Counted from the first letter of the stretch, positions 25,664 to 35,288 are shown. The stretch: 37,434 bases of DNA from Bryobacteraceae bacterium (GCA_029975915.1 JARKOC010000365.1:1-37434), one strand, 5' to 3'. Notes: generated from the letters alone by a model not told the origin. Made by a program: numbers and translations.

Positions 25664-28600
25664 GTGATCGCTTGGCCGTGGCACCGATCCTCAGCAGACT
25701 CCGGGATTTCCAGCGCAGAACCGTTGAATACGTCTTCCAGCGCATGTACCTGGACCAGGAGCGCGCGACGCGGTTCCTGGTGGCCGATGAGGTGGGCCTA
25801 GGCAAGACGATGGTGGCTCGAGGCATCATCGCCAAGACTATTCGGCACTTGGAGGAGCAAGGGGTCGAACGGATCGACATCATCTACGTTTGTTCGAATG
25901 CGGCCATTGCCAATCAGAACCTTAACAGGCTGAACGTTTATGGGAATCGCCATTTCTCGATGGCTACCCGCTTGACTTTGCTGCCCGCTCACCTGAAGGG
26001 GCTCAAGGCGAACCGCATCAATTTCGTCAGTTTCACGCCAGGCACGACGTTCGATCTGAAAAATCGCAGCGGCGTTATGGAGGAGCGCCGCGTGCTTTAC
26101 CACATGCTGCGCGAGGAGTTCGACCTGAGCCGTACGGGGCTTCTGAACCTCCTTCAAGGCACGGCAGGGAAGGACCGCTGGCGTGTGTATGCCGAGCAGC
26201 AAATCGAACTCGATCGGCACCTGGAGCGCCTCTTTCAACAGAAGTTGCGCCAGGATCGAGGGCTGCTGGCCAAGCTCCGAGAGACGGCTGAAGAATTTCA
26301 TCGGCATCGCGATTTCAGTTGGGATGAGTCCAATCGCCGTTACCAAGTGATCTCGGGACTGCGCCGGACTTTGGCGCGCGTCTGTGTCGATGCGCTGGAG
26401 CCGGACTTGGTTATTCTCGATGAATTCCAGCGCTTCAAACAGCTTCTCCACGGTGACGACGACGCGGCGCAGTTGGCACAGGCTCTCTTTGATCACCCCG
26501 AAGTCCGAGTCCTGCTTCTGTCGGCGACGCCCTACAAGATGCTGACCCTGCACCATGAGACCGACGAGGACCACTACGAAGACTTTCACCGGACGCTCGA
26601 GTTCCTGCTTGGAAGCAAACAAGCCGTCGCGGAGGTGGCGAGCAACTTGGATCGATTCCGGCGCGCTCTTCACGGGCTTGGCCAGGGGTCTGAGGAGGAG
26701 GCGGAGCAAAGCAGGTCCGCGATCGAGAATGGACTACGGCGTGTAATCGTGCGGACCGAGCGTGTGCCCGCGACGCAGCAGCGCGACGCGATGCTCTCAG
26801 AGCCGACCATCGCGGCGCAGCTCCAGCCGGCCGACCTCAAACAGGCGGTTGTAGTTGACCAAATCGCGAAGGCGCTGAAATCTTGGGATGCGATTGAGTA
26901 CTGGAAATCAAGCCCGTATCTCCTGAACGTGATGAAGGAGTACGAGATGAAACGGCTCCTCCGGGCACAAATGAAGCGCCCTTCACAGGAGCTAGTGGCT
27001 GCGCTGGCGCGCGCTCAGAACCAACTGCTGCGCCGCGGTCACTTTGAACGGTATCGCGAGTTGGACCCGGCGAACGGCCGATTGAGGAGCCTGATGGACG
27101 CTACCGTCAACCAAGGGCAGTGGCGGCTCCTTTGGCTTCCCCCATCACTTCCGTATTGGCAACCCACTGGTGCATATGCGGACCAGCCGAGCATGACCAA
27201 GGCCCTCGTATTCTCGGCCTGGCAAGTGGTTCCGGACGCGATCGCCACGTTTTGCTCCTACGAAGCGGAGCGGCGAATGTTAGGCCAGGAGCGAAGCCGC
27301 CCACGATACAGTTCACTCGTAAAGAGCCGCAGAGGACTACTGCGGTTTGCAGCGTCCACCGAAGACCGCCTCGCCGGGATGCCCCTCTTCTGCCTTCTGT
27401 ACCCCTCCGTCGCGCTTGCCGCGGACGTCGATCCGCTGACAATCGGCCTTGAGAGTGATGATGGCGGCGTGCCGTCTGTTGATTGGGTGAAGACGCGAGT
27501 CAAGGAGACGATTGCGGCCATGCTGCGCCAGACTGGGCGCTGGCCGACATCGGAGGAAGGACGTGAGGATCAGAGGTGGTACTGGGCCGCGCTGGCGATT
27601 CTCGATGCCAGGCACGCTCCGTGGATGAGGGCTTGGTGTTCGTCTGGCGATCCTTCCGGATGGCGACAGGTGGGAGTTGAGGTGGACGAGGAATCCGCTA
27701 CGGGCTTCGCTCGTCACGCCGACTATTTCGCCGAGTTCATGGTTGGTTCATCGGACCTCGGTCGGGCGCCCGAGGACTTGCTGGACGTGGTGGTCGAGGT
27801 GGCACTGGCGAGTCCGGCAGTCTGCGCGCTTCGCGCGTTGAGAAGGGTGGTCCGCTGGATTGACCTTGATGATAGATCGCTCATGAACGCCGCGGCGCGG
27901 ATCGGCGAAGGCTTTCGGACACTGTTCAACCTACCCGAAGCTATGGCATTGCTGAGAGCGGAGGATGAAGGCCTGCCTTATTGGCGGCGGGCCCTGCAGT
28001 ACTGCTTCGAGGGTAATCTTCCTGCAGTCCTGGACGAGTACTTCCACTGGCTGCGCGAATCACTGGGCTTGGTTGACCAGAACGCCGCTGATTCGGTGAC
28101 TCAGCTTGGAGAGACCGTGTCGGAAGCCCTCTCCGTCAGGACCTCGCGGCTGGAGGTCGATCAAGTCCGGGTTGCGCCTCGGAGCGGGGCCATTTCACTC
28201 GACCCGTTCAGTCTGCGGTGCAGGTTCGCAATGCGTTTCGGCAATGTCCGCGGCGACCAGGATGACAAACTCGCCAGAACGGAGACGGTCCAGAAGGCGT
28301 TCAACTCTCCTTTCCGGCCGTTCATTCTAGCTTCCACTTCGATTGGCCAAGAAGGGCTTGACTTCCATCCGTACTGTCACGTGGTCTACCACTGGAACTT
28401 GCCTTCCAACCCGGTCGACCTAGAGCAGCGAGAAGGAAGGGTTCACCGCTACAAAGGTCATGCCATTCGCAAGAACCTGGCCCTGCGATTCGGCTTGCGT
28501 GGGCTTCGCAGAGTATACGGGCGCGGCGACGACCCTTGGGCCAAGCTCTTTGAGCTTGCAGCGGAGGAAAGACCAGCCGGCAAGGACGACCTCGAGCCGT

Positions 28601-29472
28601 ACTGGGTGTACCCGGTGGAAGGCGGCTCAAGCGTGGAACGGCGAGTTCCCATGCTGCCCTTCAGTAAAGAGCAGCAGCGCCTTGCGGATCTGCGGGCGAG
28701 CCTTGCGGTTTACCGTCTTGTGTTCGGGCAGCCTAGGCAGGAGGATCTGCTTTCGCACCTGAAGGGCCGGCCCCCGGAGGACGTTGCCCGTTGGCGAATC
28801 TCCTTGGCGCCGCCACTCTTGTTGTCAGAGATTGCTCCGGGTACCACATCTCCGGTCGAGCCCGTGTCTGGTGACGCTCTATACTGCCGGCGATGCGGTC
28901 AATCCGTGCCCCATCGATGCGCCGAGCTGGACGCCACCGAACTTCACTGGCAAACGGGCGATGAAGTGATGTTTTTTTACTGGTCGAGACGGAATGGCGG
29001 ACCGCAATACTGCCGAGGCGAGGTTGAAGCGGTGAATGACGGAGTGGCAGAGGTCAGCTTCCCTGAATTCAAAGGACTTCTGCGCCGCCGAGGTGGGGAC
29101 CTTTTCTGGGATTCCAACTCGCGCGAGCGTTGTCGGCTCGTAAGCCACTGGGACCCGTCCGGCGGGACAGCCGTCGCTCTCGTTTGCCCGAAGTGCGGAC
29201 GGCACAGTTCCCATTCCTGCCAGGTGAATCCAATTTCACCCTTTCACGAATTTCAGCGGGGCGACTGGATCCTTGTTACATACCCGCCGTCTGATGGAAT
29301 CGATGCCGGCACATTTACGGGTTCCGTTGTGCGCAGCACCGGCTGCGTGCTGAGGGTTCATCTGGAGTACGAGGACGCATCATGGGAGACGGTTCATCTG
29401 GCCCAGAATCCAGATGGTGTCTGGCAGGACCTCGAATACGGTGTCCCTTGCCAGGTTACGCGCGACCGATGA
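25660..29472 (+). CDS. SF2/SNF2-like helicase with tandem zinc-beta modules
   Basis: A 1,270-residue helicase that ends the operon. Motif I is DEVGLGKTMVARG (Asp43-Thr50). Motif II is LVILDEFQRFK, with DEFQ at 254-257 in place of DEAH. Motif III is LLSATPYKM; the second lobe has ASTSIGQEGLDFHPY and LEQREGRVHRYKG. About 300 residues between the lobes have no recognisable motif. The C-terminus carries two copies of a module, CRRCGQSVPHRC (from Cys1076) and CPKCGRHSSHSC (from Cys1176), each followed by an SH3/Tudor-like beta segment starting GDEV or GDWI. With the DUF6361 and PLD genes it likely forms a three-protein unit. GGAGGTGGAGGG precedes the ATG, which overlaps the PLD stop (ATGA). The gene ends near phage genes on the opposite strand. 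Confidence 0.88.
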   Translation: MSDRLAVAPILSRLRDFQRRTVEYVFQRMYLDQERATRFLVADEVGLGKTMVARGIIAKTIRHLEEQGVERIDIIYVCSNAAIANQNLNRLNVYGNRHFSMATRLTLLPAHLKGLKANRINFVSFTPGTTFDLKNRSGVMEERRVLYHMLREEFDLSRTGLLNLLQGTAGKDRWRVYAEQQIELDRHLERLFQQKLRQDRGLLAKLRETAEEFHRHRDFSWDESNRRYQVISGLRRTLARVCVDALEPDLVILDEFQRFKQLLHGDDDAAQLAQALFDHPEVRVLLLSATPYKMLTLHHETDEDHYEDFHRTLEFLLGSKQAVAEVASNLDRFRRALHGLGQGSEEEAEQSRSAIENGLRRVIVRTERVPATQQRDAMLSEPTIAAQLQPADLKQAVVVDQIAKALKSWDAIEYWKSSPYLLNVMKEYEMKRLLRAQMKRPSQELVAALARAQNQLLRRGHFERYRELDPANGRLRSLMDATVNQGQWRLLWLPPSLPYWQPTGAYADQPSMTKALVFSAWQVVPDAIATFCSYEAERRMLGQERSRPRYSSLVKSRRGLLRFAASTEDRLAGMPLFCLLYPSVALAADVDPLTIGLESDDGGVPSVDWVKTRVKETIAAMLRQTGRWPTSEEGREDQRWYWAALAILDARHAPWMRAWCSSGDPSGWRQVGVEVDEESATGFARHADYFAEFMVGSSDLGRAPEDLLDVVVEVALASPAVCALRALRRVVRWIDLDDRSLMNAAARIGEGFRTLFNLPEAMALLRAEDEGLPYWRRALQYCFEGNLPAVLDEYFHWLRESLGLVDQNAADSVTQLGETVSEALSVRTSRLEVDQVRVAPRSGAISLDPFSLRCRFAMRFGNVRGDQDDKLARTETVQKAFNSPFRPFILASTSIGQEGLDFHPYCHVVYHWNLPSNPVDLEQREGRVHRYKGHAIRKNLALRFGLRGLRRVYGRGDDPWAKLFELAAEERPAGKDDLEPYWVYPVEGGSSVERRVPMLPFSKEQQRLADLRASLAVYRLVFGQPRQEDLLSHLKGRPPEDVARWRISLAPPLLLSEIAPGTTSPVEPVSGDALYCRRCGQSVPHRCAELDATELHWQTGDEVMFFYWSRRNGGPQYCRGEVEAVNDGVAEVSFPEFKGLLRRRGGDLFWDSNSRERCRLVSHWDPSGGTAVALVCPKCGRHSSHSCQVNPISPFHEFQRGDWILVTYPPSDGIDAGTFTGSVVRSTGCVLRVHLEYEDASWETVHLAQNPDGVWQDLEYGVPCQVTRDR

Positions 29473-29487
29473 CCGCCGGTTGCTTGG

Positions 29488-29508
29488 GCACTCGGTTCTT
29501 TCGGGTGC
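29488..29508. terminator. Weak hairpin at the operon end
   Basis: A seven-pair stem, GCACTCG/CGGGTGC with one T-G wobble and a seven-base loop, lies 15 bases after the last defence gene. No T-run follows on either strand, so it is not a classical intrinsic terminator. The remainder of 29473-29575 shows nothing else; the two operons converge here. Confidence 0.25.
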
Positions 29509-29575
29509 GAGACTGTCAGCGCAAGTAGTGGAGACCGCTGGATCGAAAGGACTCACTTTGTGCGAGGTTCGGGTG

Positions 29576-31447
29576 TCAGGGATTCGAATACAGGAGGATG
29601 TAGCCGAGGGTCGTACCGGCGGGAGTCTTCACCTTCAGCACGCCAGACCAGCCGGAGGGGTTGTTGGCCACGCCGAGTTCGGCGAGGCGGTAACCGTTGC
29701 CCGCGCCGCCGGCGAGGATGAGTTCGCCGTTGGGGGTCAGTTCGAGCAGCGTGCTGTCGGCGAGGTTGGAGCCGGGACCGTGAATTTTGAGGGGCGAGGT
29801 GGTAGAGTCTGGCGCGGCGATGACGGTCGAGCCGGCGGCGAGGCCCGAGGCGAGATGCGGCGTTTGGGAGGCCCAGGTGCGAGCGTAGGCGGCTTGCGGA
29901 TCGACACCCTCCTGGAGGCAGGCGCCCCAGAGGTGGATGTCGCCTGTGGTCCAATCGTCGCCGTTTCCGGAGAACTGGCGCACCACGATCCAGAGACCGG
30001 TTTGGCCGCTCGGCAGCGTGCCGCTGATCTTGAAGCGCTGCCAGGAAGTCGTCAGCGTCACCTGCGTGGGTCCGGCCAGGTAGGCGGCGTACGGGTTGTC
30101 GACGATGGCGAGCGAGATCTTGCGCGTGCCAGACGCCACGCGGGCCCAGATGTAGAAGGTGTAACTGCCACCGTCGGCGAGGCCGGCGATCTGCTGTTGG
30201 ATCACGGGCGTTGTTGTGACGGCGGTGATCACGTCGGCGGTCTGGTTGCCGTCCGGCGCGATGATGGCATTCGATGTGACCGAGCAGGAGCCGCCGTTCT
30301 TGTCCCAAGTGGCCGCAGCGAAGTTTTCCGAGTGCTTCGCCATGTTCTCCAGCGGGCCGCCGATGGTCTGGTGCGGGCCGCAGTCCACGGGGCCGGTGAA
30401 GTGGTCACCGGCTCGATCGGCGGGGACGTAGCCGAGGGCGTTGGTGATCTCGCCGGCGACGGGTGGCGCGGCATTCACTACGACGCTGACGCGGTCGTTA
30501 ATCGGATCGTCGGCTGCATCGAGCGTTACGCGCGTGCCTTCAACCAGGTTGATGGCGCGGCGGGTGCCGACGTCGGCGCCGTTGTGCTGGACCTTGTGGG
30601 GTAATTCGCCGCTCACGATGTCGCTGGCGATGTGGGTGTGGCCCGGAAGGTCGGCCGCTGCGAGGTTCGCGCCGGTCGTCACGCGGCCCTTCGCATCCAC
30701 CGTGACTTTCGGATACGTGCCCGGCGAGACGCCGGAGGACGGCAGCGACAGCACACCCGACTCGACGGCGAGGCCTCCGGCGGCATCAATCTGCACGATG
30801 CCCTTGCTTGCGTATCCGGCGTCGGGATAGGAAAACGTACCGAAGGTCTGCCCGGGCGCGAAGTCCACGATGGCGTCCAGTGCAAGATGGTTCTGGGCGT
30901 TCAAAGCCATCCCGAGGTCACCCGAGTCGTCGGCGTTCCGCCATTTCACCGCGCCGGCGTTGGGCAGACGGATGAGGCCAGTGCCTGATTTCGCGCCGGT
31001 TCCGAACTGAGCGCCGTCCTGGAACGTCTTGTTGCCGGTGACAACCTGGTCACCGGCGGCGCGGACGTAGTTGCGCGCGGCCGTGGTGCCCAGTTCGTTC
31101 TCGATGGCGAGGACCGCAGACTGGAGCGCCGTCAGGAAGCCGGAGACCATGTTGGCCCGGACGGTGGAGCCGTTCTGGTGCACGGCGGCAACGGTTCCGT
31201 AGGCGCCTCGGATGCAGCCTGTGAACTGGGTCGCGGTCTTGGCCGTGTAAACGATCAGCTCGTCATCGATGGAGAGGATGCCGTAGGCGTCGGCGAAGCC
31301 CGCCGACGTAGATTCCACGCTGATGGTCGAGTCGCCTGCGCCAATGGCATTGGTCGCCGTGGTTTCGAGCGGCTTCGACGGGAAGGCATCGACGGGGGTG
31401 AACAGGCTCGACGGATCGTCCATCGCGGAGGGGAATTTGCTACCCAT
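29576..31447 (-). CDS. Phage tail-fibre-like structural protein
   Basis: A 623-residue protein with tail-fibre hallmarks: a long stretch of short, Gly/Ala/Asp-rich beta repeats, the segment 'AIENELGTTAARNYVRAAGD' followed by QVVTGNKTFQDGAQFG (a motif frequent in phage fibres), and 'VSPGTYPKVTVDAKGRVTTG'. The C-terminal half contains a jelly-roll-like carbohydrate-binding segment (SYTFYIWARVASGTRKISLA, later WQRFKISG). The start ATG 31447 overlaps the end of the upstream gene by 8 bases with GAGGT upstream; the frame is open to 31504. It probably binds the host surface at the end of the virion. The gene lies immediately downstream of the large tail protein and converges on the defence operon. 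Confidence 0.8.
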   Translation of the reverse strand: MGSKFPSAMDDPSSLFTPVDAFPSKPLETTATNAIGAGDSTISVESTSAGFADAYGILSIDDELIVYTAKTATQFTGCIRGAYGTVAAVHQNGSTVRANMVSGFLTALQSAVLAIENELGTTAARNYVRAAGDQVVTGNKTFQDGAQFGTGAKSGTGLIRLPNAGAVKWRNADDSGDLGMALNAQNHLALDAIVDFAPGQTFGTFSYPDAGYASKGIVQIDAAGGLAVESGVLSLPSSGVSPGTYPKVTVDAKGRVTTGANLAAADLPGHTHIASDIVSGELPHKVQHNGADVGTRRAINLVEGTRVTLDAADDPINDRVSVVVNAAPPVAGEITNALGYVPADRAGDHFTGPVDCGPHQTIGGPLENMAKHSENFAAATWDKNGGSCSVTSNAIIAPDGNQTADVITAVTTTPVIQQQIAGLADGGSYTFYIWARVASGTRKISLAIVDNPYAAYLAGPTQVTLTTSWQRFKISGTLPSGQTGLWIVVRQFSGNGDDWTTGDIHLWGACLQEGVDPQAAYARTWASQTPHLASGLAAGSTVIAAPDSTTSPLKIHGPGSNLADSTLLELTPNGELILAGGAGNGYRLAELGVANNPSGWSGVLKVKTPAGTTLGYILLYSNP

Positions 31448-34400
31448 TGAGACCTCGGCTGTTGCAGCGGAACCGGTTGAGGGCGCCGTCGGCAGGCGGC
31501 GCAAAGGGGACCGCGATTACCACAGGCTCGGCGCGCACCGCTCTCGGCTTGTGGTAGATCGCGCTTTGCGGCACTCTCCCGGTGAGAGCGGTCAACGGCA
31601 CCGGCCTGCTGTTCAGGCAGAACTGATCGAAGGCCCAGAAGCACAGCGATCCGATGTCGGTCTGTTTCCACATCGAATAGGCCTGCAGATACGGCGGGTC
31701 GGCGGTGCCGAAGATACCCGTCAGGTACATGCACTCTTCGCCCGGACGGCCCAATCCGAATGGGAATCTCATGGTCTGCTTCATGAGGACGGTGCTTTTC
31801 TGCCGGACGTCGTAATCGAATCCCTCCGCGCGGAAGTACTTCACGCCGTAGCCGGAGGTCTTCCACTGCTCCGGCAGATTGACGTGCATGTTCAGGCGGC
31901 GGAAGGCGGCGTTCGGTGCAGGCTTACCCTGGTTAGCGTCCAGCGGCCACAGGCATTCGAAGACGGCACTCGGGTGATAGCGGCGCACGTAGTCGATGAC
32001 CTCGGAGCAGTACTCCCAGATGCGGTCGCGCAGGAAGTCGGCGGCCTGCTGATCGTCTGCCGGGTTGTCGGTGTTGGCAAGGAAGCGATGCATCGGACGG
32101 CCGAAGCGGGCCAGGAAGTCGGCCTTGGTCCCGTCGTCATAGAAGGGCATTCCGGAGTCGTTCGGGAAGTACCACCACTGTGTTTCACCGAACTGCAGGA
32201 CGATCGGCAGTCCGGCGACCGCGAGTTGGTCGGCGCACTCCTTGTACATCTGCTTCAGGTAGGCGCGGACGCGCGAGCCGAAGTGCATCTGCGTGGAGGG
32301 CACGGGCAGATCCACCGGCGCGCCGTCCCAGTAGCGCGCGGCCATCGCTGCCGGAGGTCGGTAGCACTCCATCGAGAAAGCGAAACTCGCCGAGATGCCC
32401 GCCTGGTGGAGTTGCGACGCCAGGTCGCGAATCCAGTTGCGCGCGCCCTGAGTCATCACCGGCGAGATGGTGTCGATCATCTCCCAGTCGCCCTCGGCGC
32501 CCGGCGTGGAGAGGCTCGGCGTGCCCTGATCGACGGACAGGTTTGCGCTCGTCGAGATAGAGAACGTGTAGCCCGGCGCGCGCGAGCGGATGTTGATGCC
32601 GGCCGCCGAGCTCGTGCACCAGACACCGGGGAAGGTCACGTTGAGCATCGCGCGAAGGTGGCCGGCAACGTCGGCGTCGCTGAGCCCCGCGCCCGGTGAG
32701 AAGTAGAGCGTTGTGCCCGACAGGTTGATCCACAGCGGCTCGTCCAGTTGCCAGGAGGCGAGGCTCACGGAGCAGTTCGGATACGTCGCTTCGACGCGCC
32801 GCCGCTTGTTGTTCCAGAAGACGCCCATGTAGACGTCGGCGTGGCCGCGGAACCCGAGTTTATCGAGGTGCCAAACGTGCCAGGCGGGCGGTTTCTTGTA
32901 GCCATGGTCCGTGTCGAAGTCGATCGCGAGCGAAATGTTCTCGTACACCTCCGGAGCATCCGGCACATCCTGCGGGACGAGGGGCCAAAGGTAGTCGTAG
33001 TAGAAGAAGTAGCCGGTGCTCGCCGGATTCTTGTCGAACAGCGCCGTGATCTCTACGACGTGCGGGCCAGCGGCGATGTCCGCGCCGATCTTCTTCATCG
33101 CGGCGAGGCCGTTGTAGTCGTTCAGGTAGAGATCAAAGACCTGCGGTGCGCCGCCGTCGATGACGACCTGGATCTTGCCCGCGCTCTTGCCGAGCCACGT
33201 ACCGATGTAGAGGTCGTGGACCGCGTCCCGTTGATAGCGAACGGTAACGCGCCGGACATCGCCTGGTGACGACGGCGCGCAGCGTTTCGCATGGCCACCG
33301 CTCCACCAGCCTACGGCGTAAGGCGCCTCCTCCCAATACCCGACATAGGTTGCACCCTTGCCCTCCTCCAGTCGGTCGTTTTCATTCGGGCCTCCGACCT
33401 TCAGCTTCGTAGGCCCGGAGAGCGTGATGTTCGAGATCGCGGCCTGCCACTCCACATCGGAACGGGTTCCAGTAATCGTCGAGATCCACTGGACGGGCGT
33501 ACCGGCGCTCCATGCCTGCGGCAGCGAGGAGTCTTCGCCACGGCGGACCAGCACGCGGTAATACCACGTGCTCGGGTCGGCAGGATCGGGCTTGACCAGG
33601 CCGAAGTTGGCGAGGCAGGTGATGCGTTCCTCGGTGGTCGCGTTGCCGACGTAGTACTTCGTACCGCCGGACATCGACTCGGCGTTGGTGAGGCGCCATT
33701 CCTCCTCCGTGCCAGCCGGTGATGCAGGAACTGCGTCCAGGAGAAGTCCGCCGTTGGCCAGGCCGAACTCCACGTCCTCGAAGCGCGGCGCGAACGTCAT
33801 GTGCACCTTCACGACGTCCGTTGCCGGAACGGCCATGAGCGACTGCCGGTCGCCGTTCTTGTATCCCGCCAGTTCGCTGAAGGGAAACTGGAAGCGGTAC
33901 GTCCGGTCATTACGCGCACCCTGGACCATGCTGGCCGACGACGTCACACCGTCCGCAAGGGCCACGATCGCGTTCTCCGGGTTCACGGACTGGCGTACCG
34001 GTATTCCGTTGGCCTCGCGGCCCCATTGGCCCATCTGCCCGGTGAGCCCCAGGCTGATCTTCGCCGACGTGTTGGTCGTCCCGTAGCCGGCGAGCGCGAG
34101 GCTTGCGGGCTGTTCGCCGTAGTCGGGTAGTGGGTGGTCCACCATGCGGTCTCGGAGGACACGGCCGAAGTGGCGCGCGCGGGGCAGCACGCGGCAGGTG
34201 ATGTTGTACAGCTTGCCGTAGTGCGGCTTGGTGAAGTATGCCGTGAAGCTGCCTCCACCTGCGGAGAGGACCTTCACGACTTCATCGTTCGCGGTGCCGA
34301 TGTCGACGCCAACGTAGTCGCCCGCGCGGATCTCGGACGAAGAAACGACTTGCGCAGAGTAGATGCCGGGCGCGAACCGGCTTAGCGTGGCGGGTGCCGA

Positions 34401-35252
34401 GCCGCTGTTGGTCGAAACCGTTACAGGTCCGTTCACACCCGGCTCGAGAGTGACGGTGATGACGTTGCCAGAGGCAGAGCAATCGACCAGGTAACTGGTG
34501 ATGCCGACCATCGACGCCAGGCGCGACGCGATGTCGGCGGCGTCGGCAGCTCCCGCCTCCTGGATGCCCGCGCCGCCGCCGTTGACCAGCAGGTAGTGCC
34601 AGAAGTTGGGATCGTCCTGCCACCAGATGGACTGCTCGCATGAAGGCGCGTCCACTGCGCCAATGTTGTTCAGCAGGCGCGTTTCAAGGTTGCAGAACGC
34701 GATGGCCTCAGGCGACGTGCACGACCAGCGCGTTCCCATGAAGTAGACGTAGGCGGCGTCGGTGAGCGCCGGCGTCGGCCCGCCCACAAGCGCATCCAGG
34801 TCCTCGGCCTTCTTGTCCTCGAGGGCGATCTGGAACGAGCCTGGGGTGAAGCCGCCCGAGAGCACCGAGCAGTGCGCCATCAACGGAACCTCGTAGATGT
34901 CGCCGTTGCCGGTGGTGATGGCCAGCTTGTCCCACCCGACCGACGGGTACTTCACGCAGTCCGGCCGGACATTACCTTCCTCGCCATTCACGGGCAGCAC
35001 CTGCATGTCGAACTGCAGCGTGACACCGGACAGATCCGTCACCGGGAGCGGCTTCAGGCGCAGGTGGTTGTAGTAATCGTAGGCGCTGAAGAGTTGGACG
35101 TTGGCGAAGTCCTCGGCGGCCTGAAAGATGCCGGAGATCTGGAAGCCGGACTCGGTGGCGTCGTGAATCGTGGTGGTGGCTGCGCGGCCGGAGAATCCCT
35201 GCAGTTGGATGGTCCTGCTGGGATCGAACATGTGGAGTGGTTCGGTCGGCAT
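31440..35252 (-). CDS. Very large phage tail/tip-like protein with glycoside-hydrolase-like region
   Basis: About 1,270 residues, acidic and rich in Gly, Asn and aromatic residues, with no signal peptide visible. The N-terminal ~700 residues look like beta-rich virion domains. A region near the C-terminal third (NWIRDLASQLHQAGISASFA, then VLQFGETQWWYFPN, GMPFYDDGTKADFLARFG and YCSEVIDYVRRYHPSAVFEC) resembles a TIM-barrel glycoside hydrolase, with Glu/Asp residues at strand ends. TIM-barrel domains occur in gene-transfer-agent and phage tip proteins. The start is uncertain: ATG 35252 (chosen), ATG 35231 and GTG 35291 all lack a good ribosome site. Its 3' end overlaps the fibre gene. The exact virion role is not established from sequence; host recognition or cell-wall degradation are the likely options. 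Confidence 0.72.
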   Translation of the reverse strand: MPTEPLHMFDPSRTIQLQGFSGRAATTTIHDATESGFQISGIFQAAEDFANVQLFSAYDYYNHLRLKPLPVTDLSGVTLQFDMQVLPVNGEEGNVRPDCVKYPSVGWDKLAITTGNGDIYEVPLMAHCSVLSGGFTPGSFQIALEDKKAEDLDALVGGPTPALTDAAYVYFMGTRWSCTSPEAIAFCNLETRLLNNIGAVDAPSCEQSIWWQDDPNFWHYLLVNGGGAGIQEAGAADAADIASRLASMVGITSYLVDCSASGNVITVTLEPGVNGPVTVSTNSGSAPATLSRFAPGIYSAQVVSSSEIRAGDYVGVDIGTANDEVVKVLSAGGGSFTAYFTKPHYGKLYNITCRVLPRARHFGRVLRDRMVDHPLPDYGEQPASLALAGYGTTNTSAKISLGLTGQMGQWGREANGIPVRQSVNPENAIVALADGVTSSASMVQGARNDRTYRFQFPFSELAGYKNGDRQSLMAVPATDVVKVHMTFAPRFEDVEFGLANGGLLLDAVPASPAGTEEEWRLTNAESMSGGTKYYVGNATTEERITCLANFGLVKPDPADPSTWYYRVLVRRGEDSSLPQAWSAGTPVQWISTITGTRSDVEWQAAISNITLSGPTKLKVGGPNENDRLEEGKGATYVGYWEEAPYAVGWWSGGHAKRCAPSSPGDVRRVTVRYQRDAVHDLYIGTWLGKSAGKIQVVIDGGAPQVFDLYLNDYNGLAAMKKIGADIAAGPHVVEITALFDKNPASTGYFFYYDYLWPLVPQDVPDAPEVYENISLAIDFDTDHGYKKPPAWHVWHLDKLGFRGHADVYMGVFWNNKRRRVEATYPNCSVSLASWQLDEPLWINLSGTTLYFSPGAGLSDADVAGHLRAMLNVTFPGVWCTSSAAGINIRSRAPGYTFSISTSANLSVDQGTPSLSTPGAEGDWEMIDTISPVMTQGARNWIRDLASQLHQAGISASFAFSMECYRPPAAMAARYWDGAPVDLPVPSTQMHFGSRVRAYLKQMYKECADQLAVAGLPIVLQFGETQWWYFPNDSGMPFYDDGTKADFLARFGRPMHRFLANTDNPADDQQAADFLRDRIWEYCSEVIDYVRRYHPSAVFECLWPLDANQGKPAPNAAFRRLNMHVNLPEQWKTSGYGVKYFRAEGFDYDVRQKSTVLMKQTMRFPFGLGRPGEECMYLTGIFGTADPPYLQAYSMWKQTDIGSLCFWAFDQFCLNSRPVPLTALTGRVPQSAIYHKPRAVRAEPVVIAVPFAPPADGALNRFRCNSRGLNG

Positions 35253-35260
35253 GGCAGTAA

Positions 35261-35288
35261 AGCGGTCGTCTTCAGACCGCTGTATAGT
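35261..35288 (+). promoter_or_regulatory. Candidate promoter with embedded inverted repeat
   Basis: Perfect 7-base arms AGCGGTC (35261-35267) and GACCGCT (35275-35281) are separated by 7 bases. TATAGT (35283-35288) follows directly and matches the -10 consensus at five of six positions. The site lies in the 56-base gap between the large tail gene (minus) and the HEPN gene (plus). A protein bound to the dyad would block the promoter. No strong -35 box is visible. Confidence 0.4.

Noticed and set aside
2425..29550. GAAAGGAC shared near both operon ends as an attachment repeat
   Set aside because: Only eight bases, expected by chance in 27 kb; no integrase or longer repeat supports it.
29414..30604. 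396-codon plus-strand open frame opposite the tail-fibre gene
   Set aside because: Gly/Val/Arg/Ala-rich antisense reading without a domain; the minus strand shows a coherent phage fibre.
31323..32699. 458-codon plus-strand open frame opposite the large tail gene
   Set aside because: Low-complexity antisense reading, no motif; the minus frame has a continuous recognisable protein.
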